Positions 35,401 through 64,000 of a stretch of 64,000 nt of DNA are shown piece by piece (within the stretch, counting starts at the first letter, position 1; each line of letters starts with the position of its first letter). The DNA is from Scortum barcoo (Eukaryota > Chordata > Actinopteri > Centrarchiformes > Terapontidae). Where the stretch lies: assembly GCA_023238725.1 (NCBI GenBank), contig CM041536.1:15407271-15471270 (forward strand). Direction: 5' to 3'. The translations under genes were made by a program, and so were the position numbers. Under the pieces are notes generated by a model. The model made no database searches and had not been told where the DNA came from. It was given only the letters and a program-made list of their open reading frames with translations.

Positions 35401-38400
35401 AAGAGAAGGGAACACAGTATTTTAAGGTACGATGGGGGGATATTTACAAAGCACACAGCTACAAAAAGAATTTTTAAGAAGGATGTTTTTTCATGTTTTC
35501 TAAGACATCTATTTCATGTGCTTCAGGAGGCAAAATACAAGCAGGCGTCGGTGCAGTATAAAAGAATTGTGTCATGGCTGGAACACGAGTCTGGTTTGTC
35601 AGAGGAGGATGAGAAGAAAGCAAAAGCTTTGCGTCTGGCTGCATATCTGAACTTGGCCATGTGCTTCCTTAAACTACAGGAGCCAAACCAAGCCTTAGAA
35701 AACTGTGACAAGGTATCTAATACCCATCGTTTATCTTTAAGATATATACACCAATTTGTCAAAGATTTATTCAGTATTTAGCAGGTTAGAGACCTGGTTG
35801 TGTCAGTGAGAGAAGTGTTATATGTGGAGACTGTTTCACCATAATGTCTGATTAATTGAGGTGAAATGCTGTAAACATTTCATCATACTCTTTTTCCTAA
35901 TTTTAGGCTCTGGAGATTGATGGATCCAATGAGAAGGCTTTGTTCCGAAGGGGAGAGGCACTGTTTGGTATGAAGGAGTTTGACAGGGCAAGAGATGACT
36001 TCCAACAAGTTGTTCAATTATATCCTGCCAACAAGGCTGCCAAGAGCCAGGTATTAAGTCACGTGTCTTAAAGGTTAATTACGTCAAACCTCGGGTTAAT
36101 AGTCCTCATTTTGCTGTGAGATCTGGCTATATTTATTGTGCTATCATCCAAAGTGAAGAAGGCATATTGCTCTCCCTGATGTGTTATTATATCTGGCATG
36201 AGTTCATTTGGCAATTAAATTGTTGTTGCCGCTGCATTCATTCCCTGGTTGTACAAGCTACCTGTTATAAACACTAAATAGGAAAAGGATAGGTGGGGCC
36301 ATTTTTCTCCACCCTGCCAAAGGCCATGTTGAGACTATTATCGTTCAGCTCATATTAAATCGTAATACACTGCTCACAAAAATTAAAGGGAACACTTTTT
36401 TTTTATTGGGCCTGGCATGAAATCAGTTAAACCTGTCTGATAATTTTCTGGTTGGTTAAGCAGCTGAGGGCATCGTTAATCACTTTCAGCTGTATTGGTG
36501 TTCATGGAATTAACAACAGGTGCACCACAGTGGCAACAATTAGAAAACCCTCAAAACAGGACTGGTTTTACATGTGTTGGTCATTTCAAGTTTCTCCCTC
36601 TTGATCTTTTTTGGCTGATTTTTCACTCGTGCTGGTTTTGGCTTGAAGTAATTATCTCTACTGGCAGTATGAGGCGATTCCTTAACCCTACAGAAGTTGC
36701 ACAGGTTGTCCAACTTCTCCAGGATGGCACATCCACACGTGCTGCAGCAAGAAGGTTTAATGTGTCTCCCAGCACAATCTCCAGAACATGGAGGAGATTT
36801 CAGGAGACTGGTGGTTATTCTCGGAGAGCTGGACAGGGCCGTAGAAGGTCCTCAAGCCATCAGCAAGACCGATACCTGCTCCTTTGTGCAAGGCGGAACA
36901 GGCTGAGCACTGCTCGTGCCCTACAGAATGACCTCCAGAGGGCCACTGGTGTGAATGTCTCTACCCAAACAATCAGGAACAGACTTCATGAAGGTGGCCT
37001 GAGGGCCCGACGTCCTGTAGTGGGCCCTGTGCTCACTGCCCAGCACCATGGAGCTCGACTGGCATTTGCTGAAGAACACCAGAATTGGCAAGTCCACCAC
37101 TGGCGCCCTGTACTTTTCACAGACGAGAGCAGGTTCACCCTGAGCACCTGTGATAGACGTGAAAGAGTCTGGAGAAGACAAGGAGAACGTTATGCTGCCT
37201 GCAACGTCGTTCAACATGACAGGTTTGGTGGTGGGTCAGTGATAGTCTGGGGAGGCATATCCATGGAGGGACGCACAGACCTCTACTGCCTAGGAAATGG
37301 TTCTCTGACTGCCATAAGGTATCGAGATGAAATCCTTCAGCCCTATTGTCAGACCCTACGCTGGTGCAGTAGGTCCTGGTTTCCTCCTAATGCACGACAA
37401 TGCCCGGCCTCATGTGGCAAGAGTATGCAGGCAGTACCTGGAGGATGAAGGAATTGAAACAATTGAATGGCCTTCACGATCCCCTGACTTAAACCCAATA
37501 GAACATGTGTGGGACATTATGTTTCGGTCCATTAGGCGCCGCCAAGTTGCTCCTCAGACTGTACAACAGCTCAGGGATGCCCTCACACAGATCTGGGAGG
37601 AAATGCCACAAGACACCATCCGTCGTCTCATTAGGAGCATGCCGCGACGTTGTCAAGCATGCATACAAGCTCAGGTGGGGGCCACACAAGATACTGAAAA
37701 GCATTTTGAGTTGCAGAAATTAAGTTTTTTGAAAAAATGGACTAGCCTGCCACATCTTCATTTCACTCTGATTTTAGGGTGTCTACACAATTGATCCCTC
37801 TGTAGGCTGAAAACTTTTATTTTCCATTAAAAGACTTGGCATTCCTTTTGTTCCTAAGACATTGCCCTGTTGTTATTTGTATAGATATCCAACTTCATAT
37901 TGAGATCTGATGTATCTAATGTGTTTCTTTAAAGTGCTCCTTTAATTTTTGTGAGCAGTGTATGATACCTGGTTGAAGTTCAGTAAACATCTAAAGTCAT
38001 TCATTGTATTGTATGTACTTGTATAGGTGTTACTGTATGTGTTTTATCTGAAAATATGGTTGTCTGACCTCTCATCCATTATCATCCTGCCAGGTGGTTC
38101 TCTGTCAGAAACGTATCAAGGAGCAGCATGAGAAGGACAAGCGCATCTATGCCAACATGTTCCAGAAATTTGCAGAGAGGGATTCAAAGGTAAACAATTG
38201 TGTTTTGTAAAACAGCCACAAGAGGGAGGGATAAGCACATTTAAAAAAAAAAAAAATGTTAAAAAAAAAAAGGAAGAAAGAGCTGATTTTGGTTTGTGTT
38301 TTTTTTTTTTTGTTTTTTGTTTTTTTTTTGTTCCATCTCCTCGTGAACAGAAAGAAGCGGAGAGGGCGAAGAGTGAGATCAAGGAGAATGGCGATGATGA

Positions 38401-38452
38401 GATGGAGATTGAGAACGGAGAGAAAGAAGCTGCGAGCGAAGCAAAGGTGTAG
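32442..38452 (+). CDS. fkbp4: FK506-binding protein 4 (FKBP52), Hsp90 co-chaperone
   Basis: Exons: 32442-32534, 33028-33172, 33259-33401, 33538-33658, 34170-34326, 35141-35231, 35343-35426, 35527-35712, 35907-36050, 38094-38189, 38351-38452. They total 1362 nt, 453 residues (human 459), all in phase. The protein is a peptidyl-prolyl isomerase that binds Hsp90 through TPR repeats and promotes steroid-receptor maturation. Domains: acidic N-terminus (1-31); FK1 domain (about 32-140) with VFVHYVGTLLDGTHFDSSRD, GQVIKAWDIG and the proline-rich loop AGSPPKIPPNATLVFE; FK2 (about 150-255, EGTYEGRVFDERELKFEIGD) lacking clear catalytic residues, as usual; three TPRs (about 270-400) from GTQYFKEAKYKQA to FRRGEALFGMKEFDRARDDF; charged C-terminus with RIYANMFQKF. 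Pro in the AGSPPK loop marks FKBP52 rather than FKBP51, which has Leu there. The Met at 32442 is chosen because it gives the MTADE-like start. A Tc1 element sits in intron 9. Confidence 0.96.
34327..35140. other. fkbp4 intron 5
   Basis: 814 bp of AT-rich sequence between the KMKPK and YGFGNAG exons. I see no gene or clear repeat in it. Confidence 0.55.
36368..37960 (+). mobile_element. Tc1/mariner-family DNA transposon, 1593 bp, near-intact
   Basis: Both ends carry inverted repeats: left CACTGCTCACAAAAATTAAA GGGAACACTT, right (reverse complement) identical for the first 22 bases, then GG|AGCACTTT. The element is flanked by TA at 36366-36367 and 37961-37962, the expected target duplication. 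Inside is a transposase gene in the same orientation as fkbp4. The element sits in fkbp4 intron 9 (36051-38093), so it is spliced out with that intron. Family name is not assigned from memory. Confidence 0.93.
36669..37794 (+). pseudogene. Tc1-like transposase, broken by a one-base frameshift
   Basis: The first frame runs from the Met at 36669 (MRRFLNPTEVAQVVQLL) to a stop at 37448; the correct continuation is in another frame from about 37340 to 37794. Visible parts: paired helix-turn-helix DNA-binding region (TSTRAAARRFNVSPSTISRT, then a second HTH with VSTQTIRNRLHE), a basic GRRR-like motif (GQGRRRSS), and the DDE triad: FTDESRF, LMHDNARPH and SPDLNPIEHVWD. There are 34 residues between the second D and the E, i.e. 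DD34E. The break lies in the 37335-37350 interval, where one extra base moves the frame. Apart from that break, no stop disrupts the two frames. As it stands the gene cannot make a complete enzyme. Confidence 0.88.
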
Positions 38453-38515
38453 ATGATGTGACTGTTCATCTGTACTTCAGACTTTTGTAACTTCAGCCAT
38501 TTGTGTTTAGGGAGT

Positions 38516-38519
<4 letters not shown>

Positions 38520-38549
<30 letters not shown>
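38520..38549 (+). repeat. (GT)n microsatellite in fkbp4 3' UTR
   Basis: Fifteen GT units, 68 nt past the fkbp4 stop codon, so likely transcribed. Confidence 0.9.
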
Positions 38550-38556
<7 letters not shown>

Positions 38557-38706
38557 AAGTGTGTGCGTGTGAGAGAGTGTGTCAACGAGAGCACTGATCT
38601 TTGGGCGCGTCTTTGCTGATTTTCTTTATGCTCTGGCTTTTTGCTGCGGCAGCTGCCTGAGCGGGTGGGGCTTCCCCAGCTGATAGCACTGTAGGGACGT
38701 GGTTTT

Positions 38707-38712
38707 AATAAA
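38707..38712 (+). terminator. Candidate poly(A) signal of fkbp4
   Basis: AATAAA 255 nt after the stop codon, followed about 40 nt later by a C-rich stretch. A longer UTR using a later signal is possible. Confidence 0.45.
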
Positions 38713-41539
38713 TGAGTTGTGTGCCACAACCCCCCCCCCCCTCCTCCCGAACCCTTTGTACCAACGGCTTTGAACTGTGCATGTGTTTTCACAGCGTTTC
38801 TTGGGTAGGAAAAAACAGTTCATCCAAATGCTAAGTGCAGAATTTCAAAACTTCACCCGTCAAGGGCTAGAACCATTCACCTTGCACTACCGCCTTCGAC
38901 CTATACCCCCCACCTCCTCCTCACATTTTATGCTATCCAAACAACCCTCCTCTCATGGGCCTACTGATCAATTCCTGGAGTTGTGATGGTTGTGTGCATA
39001 GATATGATGTGTCTGAATGTTAGAGTGCCTGTGTCCCAAAGTACGTATGTAGCAGCACTGTGCATAGGTGAAGTAATAAGATATTAGCTTGGAATAGCTG
39101 TCAGACATCAAGCTTCTCTTTCAGTCTGAAGTTGGAACTACCATATGTCCCCCAGGATACAGGACTGTTCACTGTTTGCTTTGAAAATATTGACTTTGTA
39201 CTTTTTTATTTCTTTTTTTTTTTTTTTTTTTTCAGTGTTGTGCTTGTGACTTCTGTATTGTTCTCAAAATGATGAATTCAACCAATTACTTAACTGGAAT
39301 ATGTGCATTTTAAAGCAGCTAGAAAGGACATTAATTAGCTTCTCCATGACACACACAAGTAATAAACAGTTAAGTCTTAGTCTTAATTTACTGTGTTTGG
39401 GGAAAAAAAAAAAATAGTACCTGTATGACCGTTTGCATATATGGCTCATCAGACTCAGGCTGTCAAAGACGGTACATCAGAGGAAGGTGTGAGCCCTGTT
39501 CACTTTAGTCAACAGCACCTGTAGAGTGGCAGAAACTGAACTAGGGTCAACATGGCTGTGGGTTGAGTGTTGAGTTTATCTTTGTCTGTTGGAAGGATCA
39601 CTGCTTAGTCTGCTATGACGGATATAAAAAACAATAGCTACAACTTGACTCTGTGTATGTGTGTGTTTCTGTGATATTCTTGACTTGTCACAGCCCTCTC
39701 ACAGTTTCCAGTCGCCGTGCTGTACTTATTCCCCACCCCCACCCCCCGTTCTGTCTGCTGCTCATAAACCAAATGTGATGAGGAAAAAATGTGAACTGTG
39801 GGAATTTGTTGAATATGTTAAGGACTCCGACGGAATGCAGTTGGGTGCAAAATAAGAAATCTGCAGGCAAGAAAATTAAGTTCAGTCAAAGTGTTACTCC
39901 ATGATGTGGAACTTGTTCATACATGTTGTCTTTTAGTGCTTGTTTTGATCGATGGTTAAAACAATGAGGAGATGAGGCAACTTTTTTTCACATATTTTAG
40001 ATTATTTTAACTTTTAAATCCTGTTTTAGCTTTAGGTATTCATTTATAATATAATCATGATATTTCACATAGCTTTAAAATGGAAGCACAATTCACTTTG
40101 AGTAATTTTAGACATTTTGAATAGTTTTCAAATCTTTTATGAATGGTTAAATACTTGATCAATTTTGACACTGCAACGAAATGTTAAACCAGACTTCCAT
40201 GGTGAAGATTATCTTTGTTTTTCTTTCTTTTCTATAAACTACCAAACAAGCAAGGGCATGTTAGTCAGCTGGGGATCTGACATACCTATTTTCATTCATT
40301 GTTCTCATTTTCTTGTTTTACTTTCCATCTTTTTTACAAAAAAATGAATTGAGAAATTAATAGGCAGATCAATAAAATAATCACAGAGGCAGTACTGAAT
40401 AGGTTCACTTTCCATCTGAACATGAGAAAAACACAATTATAACCGTCCAAAGATTTTGAAATGATTAAATGGCATCAGCATGTAAGCCTTTTGTGTATTT
40501 ACAAAACATCCCTGGTGTAAAATTTGTCTTTCCAGAATATATTCATTAATTTACAGCACAGTGTTGAACCCTACAGTGTGTACCTGCAGTAGTCAGGAGG
40601 TCAGAGTCTTCTTTTCCCGAGGACAGACAGGATCTGATCTGATCCTGCAGCTGGTGTCAGCTTACAGGTGTGATCTATCTCCAGTGTGACTGAAGCCCAG
40701 CACCGCTTTTTCTCTACAGGTGGATGGAAAATAAAACAAAAGAACTAAAGTGAAGGAGATATTCAGTGTACAGACACAATATCTGATTTACTCTAAGCTA
40801 GATGTTTGCTTTATGTTTTGAGAGTCTTTTCTTTTTGGTGGTTACGTGTTTTCTGTTTGTGACATAGGCACTATTTACTCAGGTTTAATACAGGCAGGGA
40901 GGCGTAGGAGTTTGGGTGTGTCTTTATTTATTAATTTATTTTTTTCCAAGAGCAGCATGATCTATTTGTTCTTTGTTTGCTTATGTGACAGCAGACAAAT
41001 GAACCGCATGAGAGTGGACTCCTCATGAGATGCATCAGCAGCAGCATTATTTTGATTAGACAAATTACTACAACATAAATGATTCCTATTAACATACCAT
41101 ATATTACAATTATATCCCTTCATGCTTTATTTGTGGCTCAGTTATTCTATAAAGATTTAATTACCTGCTATTTTAGCTATTTTTTCTGTGATCATATATA
41201 GTAGAATATAGGTCATTGTGTTAGTGTCAGGGTGTTACTAATGGCACAATAACCTGACTCAGACCTCAGCTAATTGTTCACTTAATGTGTCATGTTTAAT
41301 GTCAACCTATGTACCCTGATTATTGGTTTTCAGCTGCAGTAAAGTGGAGCATGAATAACTTTTATCTCTCCTTGATCTTTATTATTCAAATGAGCACATG
41401 GTACAGCAGCACAGTGGACACAGTGCCAAATACTGGAGGGGCTTCTCTGAAGGAAGTGTAAAGCTGCATGACATTTACAGTAAGAAAACATGTCTGAGGA
41501 GAGTCCGTTGGTGAAAAATCACCCAAGAAAGTCGTGGTG

Positions 41540-41915
41540 ACTGCGCCTGGTACCTGTCGCAGGTAAGGTGAGGAGGTGTTGGGCGCTGCCTTTGTTTACG
41601 CCTCCCTCCAATCTCAAAGCGGCGGCGTCAAGTTGACTACAAACGAGGGGTGTTTCCGGTAGTAGATTTCAAAATTAAACCATCAGCGAGGAGCGTGTCT
41701 CCTACGGTGAGCCAAACTATAAGTAAAATTAGACGTTTTATCAGTCATATATATATATATATTAAAGTGCAGATATTTAATCGCGGTTGTCGGGGCGTGC
41801 ACGCATCAGCGGTTTTATCTTTCCTCACTATGACATAACGTCGCTTTTATTTTGAAGGGCGGCTCAGGGCCGACGTGCCTCTCTGCATCTTTCGTGTGTC
41901 TTCATGAAAACGTGC

Positions 41916-41948
<33 letters not shown>

Positions 41949-42376
41949 TGTGTGTGTGTGGGGGGGGGTGTGTAGCAGAGACGCTGGTGTGAGATTTCGC
42001 CGCTGTTCGCTCTGTTGTTTGTGCCACTTGGCTGTGCGCACTAACGCGGAGGCAGCTGGAGCGCAGAGGACGCGGGGCGGCTGCGACGGGAGACCCTCTG
42101 GAAAGTTTTACACGGCGGAGCAGAGTACCCCCGGCCACCGAGCCCCCTCCCACCCCACTCCCCGGGTCATGGTGGGACTTTTCCGCGGGATGAAAGCCAC
42201 CAGGGGCGGCTGCGCGCACTGGGCACATCCAGGGCGCCGGTAGTGCGCACCGGCTGGGAGGCGAGGCGAGGCGGAGGGACTCACGGTGGGGTCGGTCCCC
42301 GCCTGATGACAAAGCGGGTCAGCCGGCCGATGAGCGACTCTGCAGGAGGTGGAGGAGGATTCGCCGGAGAGCCACG
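41540..42376 (+). promoter_or_regulatory. CpG-rich promoter and 5' UTR region of b4galnt3
   Basis: GC content and CpG frequency rise sharply from about 41.85 kb to the start codon, with a GT/CG run at 41912-41968. An upstream ORF lies at its 3' end (separate entry). The transcription start cannot be placed. Confidence 0.5.
41912..41968 (+). repeat. Compound (GT)n/(CG)n/poly-G microsatellite
   Basis: GT units interrupted by CGCGCG and ending in a G run, in the putative b4galnt3 promoter. Confidence 0.85.

Positions 42377-42380
<4 letters not shown>
42306..42380 (+). CDS. Upstream ORF overlapping the b4galnt3 start codon
   Basis: 24 codons plus stop (MTKRVSRPMSDS...EPR). Its TGA at 42378-42380 overlaps the main ATG at 42377-42379 in the arrangement ATGA. 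It is in a different frame from b4galnt3. If the 5' UTR includes it, initiation here would affect translation of the main frame. No evidence that the peptide itself has a function; conservation is unknown. Confidence 0.35.
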
Positions 42381-61886
<19,506 letters not shown>

Positions 61887-64000
61887 CCTTGTCACCTGCC
61901 GCTTCACCATGACCACGGTCACCACGAGTACCAGAGCACTTTAAGGCGCATGATTTCGGCCGCGTGAAGTTAATATCCGCTGACTGTCATTGGATGCTGA
62001 CATAGGACTGAATAATTTCAAGTGGCAGCGGAGAAGCTTGTTGCGAAGGAGATACTACTGATAATGCTCCGTTTATTTCACTGGATGTGCTGTTGACTAC
62101 TAAGAGGGTACTGCTCGATGAGTGCCATCGACTGTGTGACTTTACATATGAAGATACTGCTGTGCACCATGTTGCATGAGAACATCGTGATCTGCACTAC
62201 TGACGGCAACAAACTGGCCTGATCCAAAGACATCAATTAAGTCACACCCCTTACACACACACACATACACACAAATACACACAGTGTCATGTATCATAAA
62301 TATCTTGCACAGGAGTCTTAAAAAAATAGACTTATTGATTGGATAGAGATTGTGTATATGGTAAACACAGCCTTATCAGTCATGTTCTAAATTATGGAGA
62401 ACTTAATATTTATTTTATCAACGTTTGTATGATGTTACTTTGATGTCTTTGAAAAAGATAATGACATTTCAGTTTCTCGGACAACCTGTTGAGTGCCCTC
62501 GCCTCTTTGTTCTCATTCATATTAATCGTGCCTTCTGTTGTGACTGCTGTTCAGGTACTGGGGCCACATGGGGCTGTTTTACAGGCAAGTCCGGAAAAGC
62601 TTTAAACTGGAGATCATGATTGTAGCATTTTGTTTTTATCAGACTGGGATCTAGACAGGTACTGTAAAAATGATCCGGTCTATTTATCATGTTTGTTTTC
62701 ATTGTTATTTAAGAATGAAACTAATGACAGCGTTTTGTGATTCCTCACATTCCAGTTTAACAAACTCATCGTGCCTTTCATCGTCTTTTGACATTGAACC
62801 ACTTCACTTACGGCCTGGGGCGATGGAAAAAACAACACAGTTCTGGTTCGATGCCAGACTCTGCTGGTTTGGTTTGTGTGTCTGCCAAGAATTGTGTAAT
62901 TCCCCCCCTGTTTTCTTGTACCGAAGCATTGTGGCTTCTGAGATTTGTTTTCTATCTTAGCTTGAATGTTTGATGTTTTCTTCCTTTACAACTTCTTCAT
63001 CTCTAACTTTGTTGTTTTTAGATATACCTCATCCCTTTTCCCTTTTTATGTGCTGGGAGTTAACCTCTGCCCTGTTGTATGGTTCTGCAGTCTTTTCTCT
63101 CAGGGACAGGGTTTGGGGTTTTTCTTCACTTCCTTGACAAATTTCAGGAATAAATTTCTCTTGCTTTCAGTTTGATTACATCGTGTACTTTTTAATTGTT
63201 ATGTGCCATACAAATAGTGGACAAACCTCAGAGTGACAAAAGTTATTCTGGCTATTAATTGTACACTATGCTGTTGAAATGCCCTGTCAGTGACTTCTAT
63301 GATACACTTACCTTTCACTATTGTTGGGTTTAAATCTGACATTCTGGTAGTTTGCATGTTCTGACCTGAATTGATGTCCTTGGGATGTATGAAGCCTCTT
63401 TAAAACCATTTGGGTAAACTCCAAAACTAGTCATGTAGCAGCTGAAAGTCACATTTTTTTAAAAGAGTTTTTCACCAGACAGCTGTGTCACACAGAAATA
63501 CATTTCTATAAGTAGGCAGGTACAAAGCACAGTCCTGTGCAAACAGCAGCTCATATTTTGACCACTAACATTAATGGTCTTTCCTGCCTTTTCGGTCAGA
63601 TTTTCAATGGTCCCATTCATAGTTGCAGTCACCAGGTCAGTGACCAGGAACAAAATCTCCTCACACGGGGTATTGCCTGAAGGTGTGGATACTGTTGTTT
63701 TTAACAAAGAAAGGTGTGGTATTGTAAATTGTAAATTGACATGTGGGAAGCGCTCTGCTTCCCAATCCTTTTAATCTATAACACACCTTTCGCACACAGC
63801 ACACTCCATTCAACATTGTTAGGACAGCACCCACATTACGGGTTCACAGGACAGTTCACATCCCTGGGTGTGTGGGTCCTTGGCTAATTATCATCCTACC
63901 TGAATGGTAGTGAAAGCACAAATAATGTATGACTAAATCGTCCCCAAAACATGGTCACATTGCAGTCAAAGGGTAACAATACATATTATATGTTGTCATA
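61887..64000. other. b4galnt3 3' UTR and right flank
   Basis: The sequence after the TGA is AT-rich with a CA run near 62.25 kb. AATAAA at 63149-63154 is a candidate poly(A) signal, 1.26 kb past the stop. From there to the window end I see no supported gene. Confidence 0.5.
63149..63154 (+). terminator. Candidate poly(A) signal of b4galnt3
   Basis: AATAAA followed within about 25 nt by a T-rich stretch; use is inferred. Confidence 0.35.

Larger units (their letters stand above)
38453..42376. other. fkbp4 3' UTR and intergenic region to b4galnt3
   Basis: It starts with the fkbp4 3' UTR: a GT microsatellite at 38520-38549 and AATAAA at 38707-38712, with later AATAAA at about 39361. The rest is AT-rich sequence with poly-T at about 39217-39233. 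From about 41.5 kb CpG density rises toward the b4galnt3 promoter. No other gene was recognised. Confidence 0.6.

Noticed and set aside
32442..38452. FKBP5 (FKBP51) as the identity of the immunophilin
   Set aside because: The AGSPPK loop has proline where FKBP51 has leucine, and the overall sequence follows FKBP52.
63459..63707. 82-codon minus-strand frame near the right edge
   Set aside because: The composition looks somewhat protein-like, but I recognise no family and no splice sites. A decayed repeat is as likely.

Overview
This window is vertebrate nuclear DNA, almost certainly from a spiny-rayed (percomorph-type) teleost. The evidence is five multi-exon genes with GT-AG introns, compact fish-like introns of 70-2,500 bp, long CA/TA microsatellites, a DD34E Tc1 transposon, a tRNA-derived SINE and several dispersed repeat families I recognise from teleost introns. 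Exon structures were built by hand from reading frame, splice sites, phase compatibility and remembered similarity to the human proteins. No alignment was run.

Layout, left to right. (1) 773-15030, minus strand: iqsec3, a synaptic ARF guanine-nucleotide exchange factor. Its first six recognisable coding exons are present; the rest of Sec7 and the PH domain lie beyond the left edge. (2) 16127-22882, plus strand: washc1 (wash1), the Arp2/3-activating subunit of the endosomal WASH complex, complete. It starts head-to-head with iqsec3. (3) 23762-31230, minus strand: ddx11, an iron-sulfur XPD-type DNA helicase, complete in 27 coding exons. It ends tail-to-tail with washc1, with 879 bp between the stop codons. 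(4) 32442-38452, plus strand: fkbp4 (FKBP52), an Hsp90 co-chaperone of 453 residues, complete. It starts head-to-head with ddx11 across a roughly 0.7 kb promoter interval holding a heat-shock-element-like array. Its ninth intron carries a nearly intact Tc1 element. (5) 42377-61886, plus strand: b4galnt3, a Golgi beta-1,4-N-acetylgalactosaminyltransferase, complete apart from an unresolved one-base frame change near 56.1 kb. The last 2.1 kb is its 3' UTR and flank.

The genes act in unrelated processes (synaptic ARF signalling, endosomal actin, chromosome cohesion, steroid-receptor chaperoning, glycan synthesis). They are a conserved syntenic block rather than a pathway. The most interesting large-scale point is the convergent WASHC1-DDX11 pair next to IQSEC3: it mirrors the arrangement of the primate subtelomeric WASH/DDX11L duplicon, and IQSEC3 is the terminal gene of human 12p. 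I found no CRISPR array, operon, prokaryotic defence system or convincing novel multi-gene system. The finer points worth checking are in washc1 (a GC-AG intron, a 105-nt stop-free intron, a tandem acceptor, an 8-nt first coding segment) and b4galnt3 (an ATGA-overlapping upstream ORF and the frame break).
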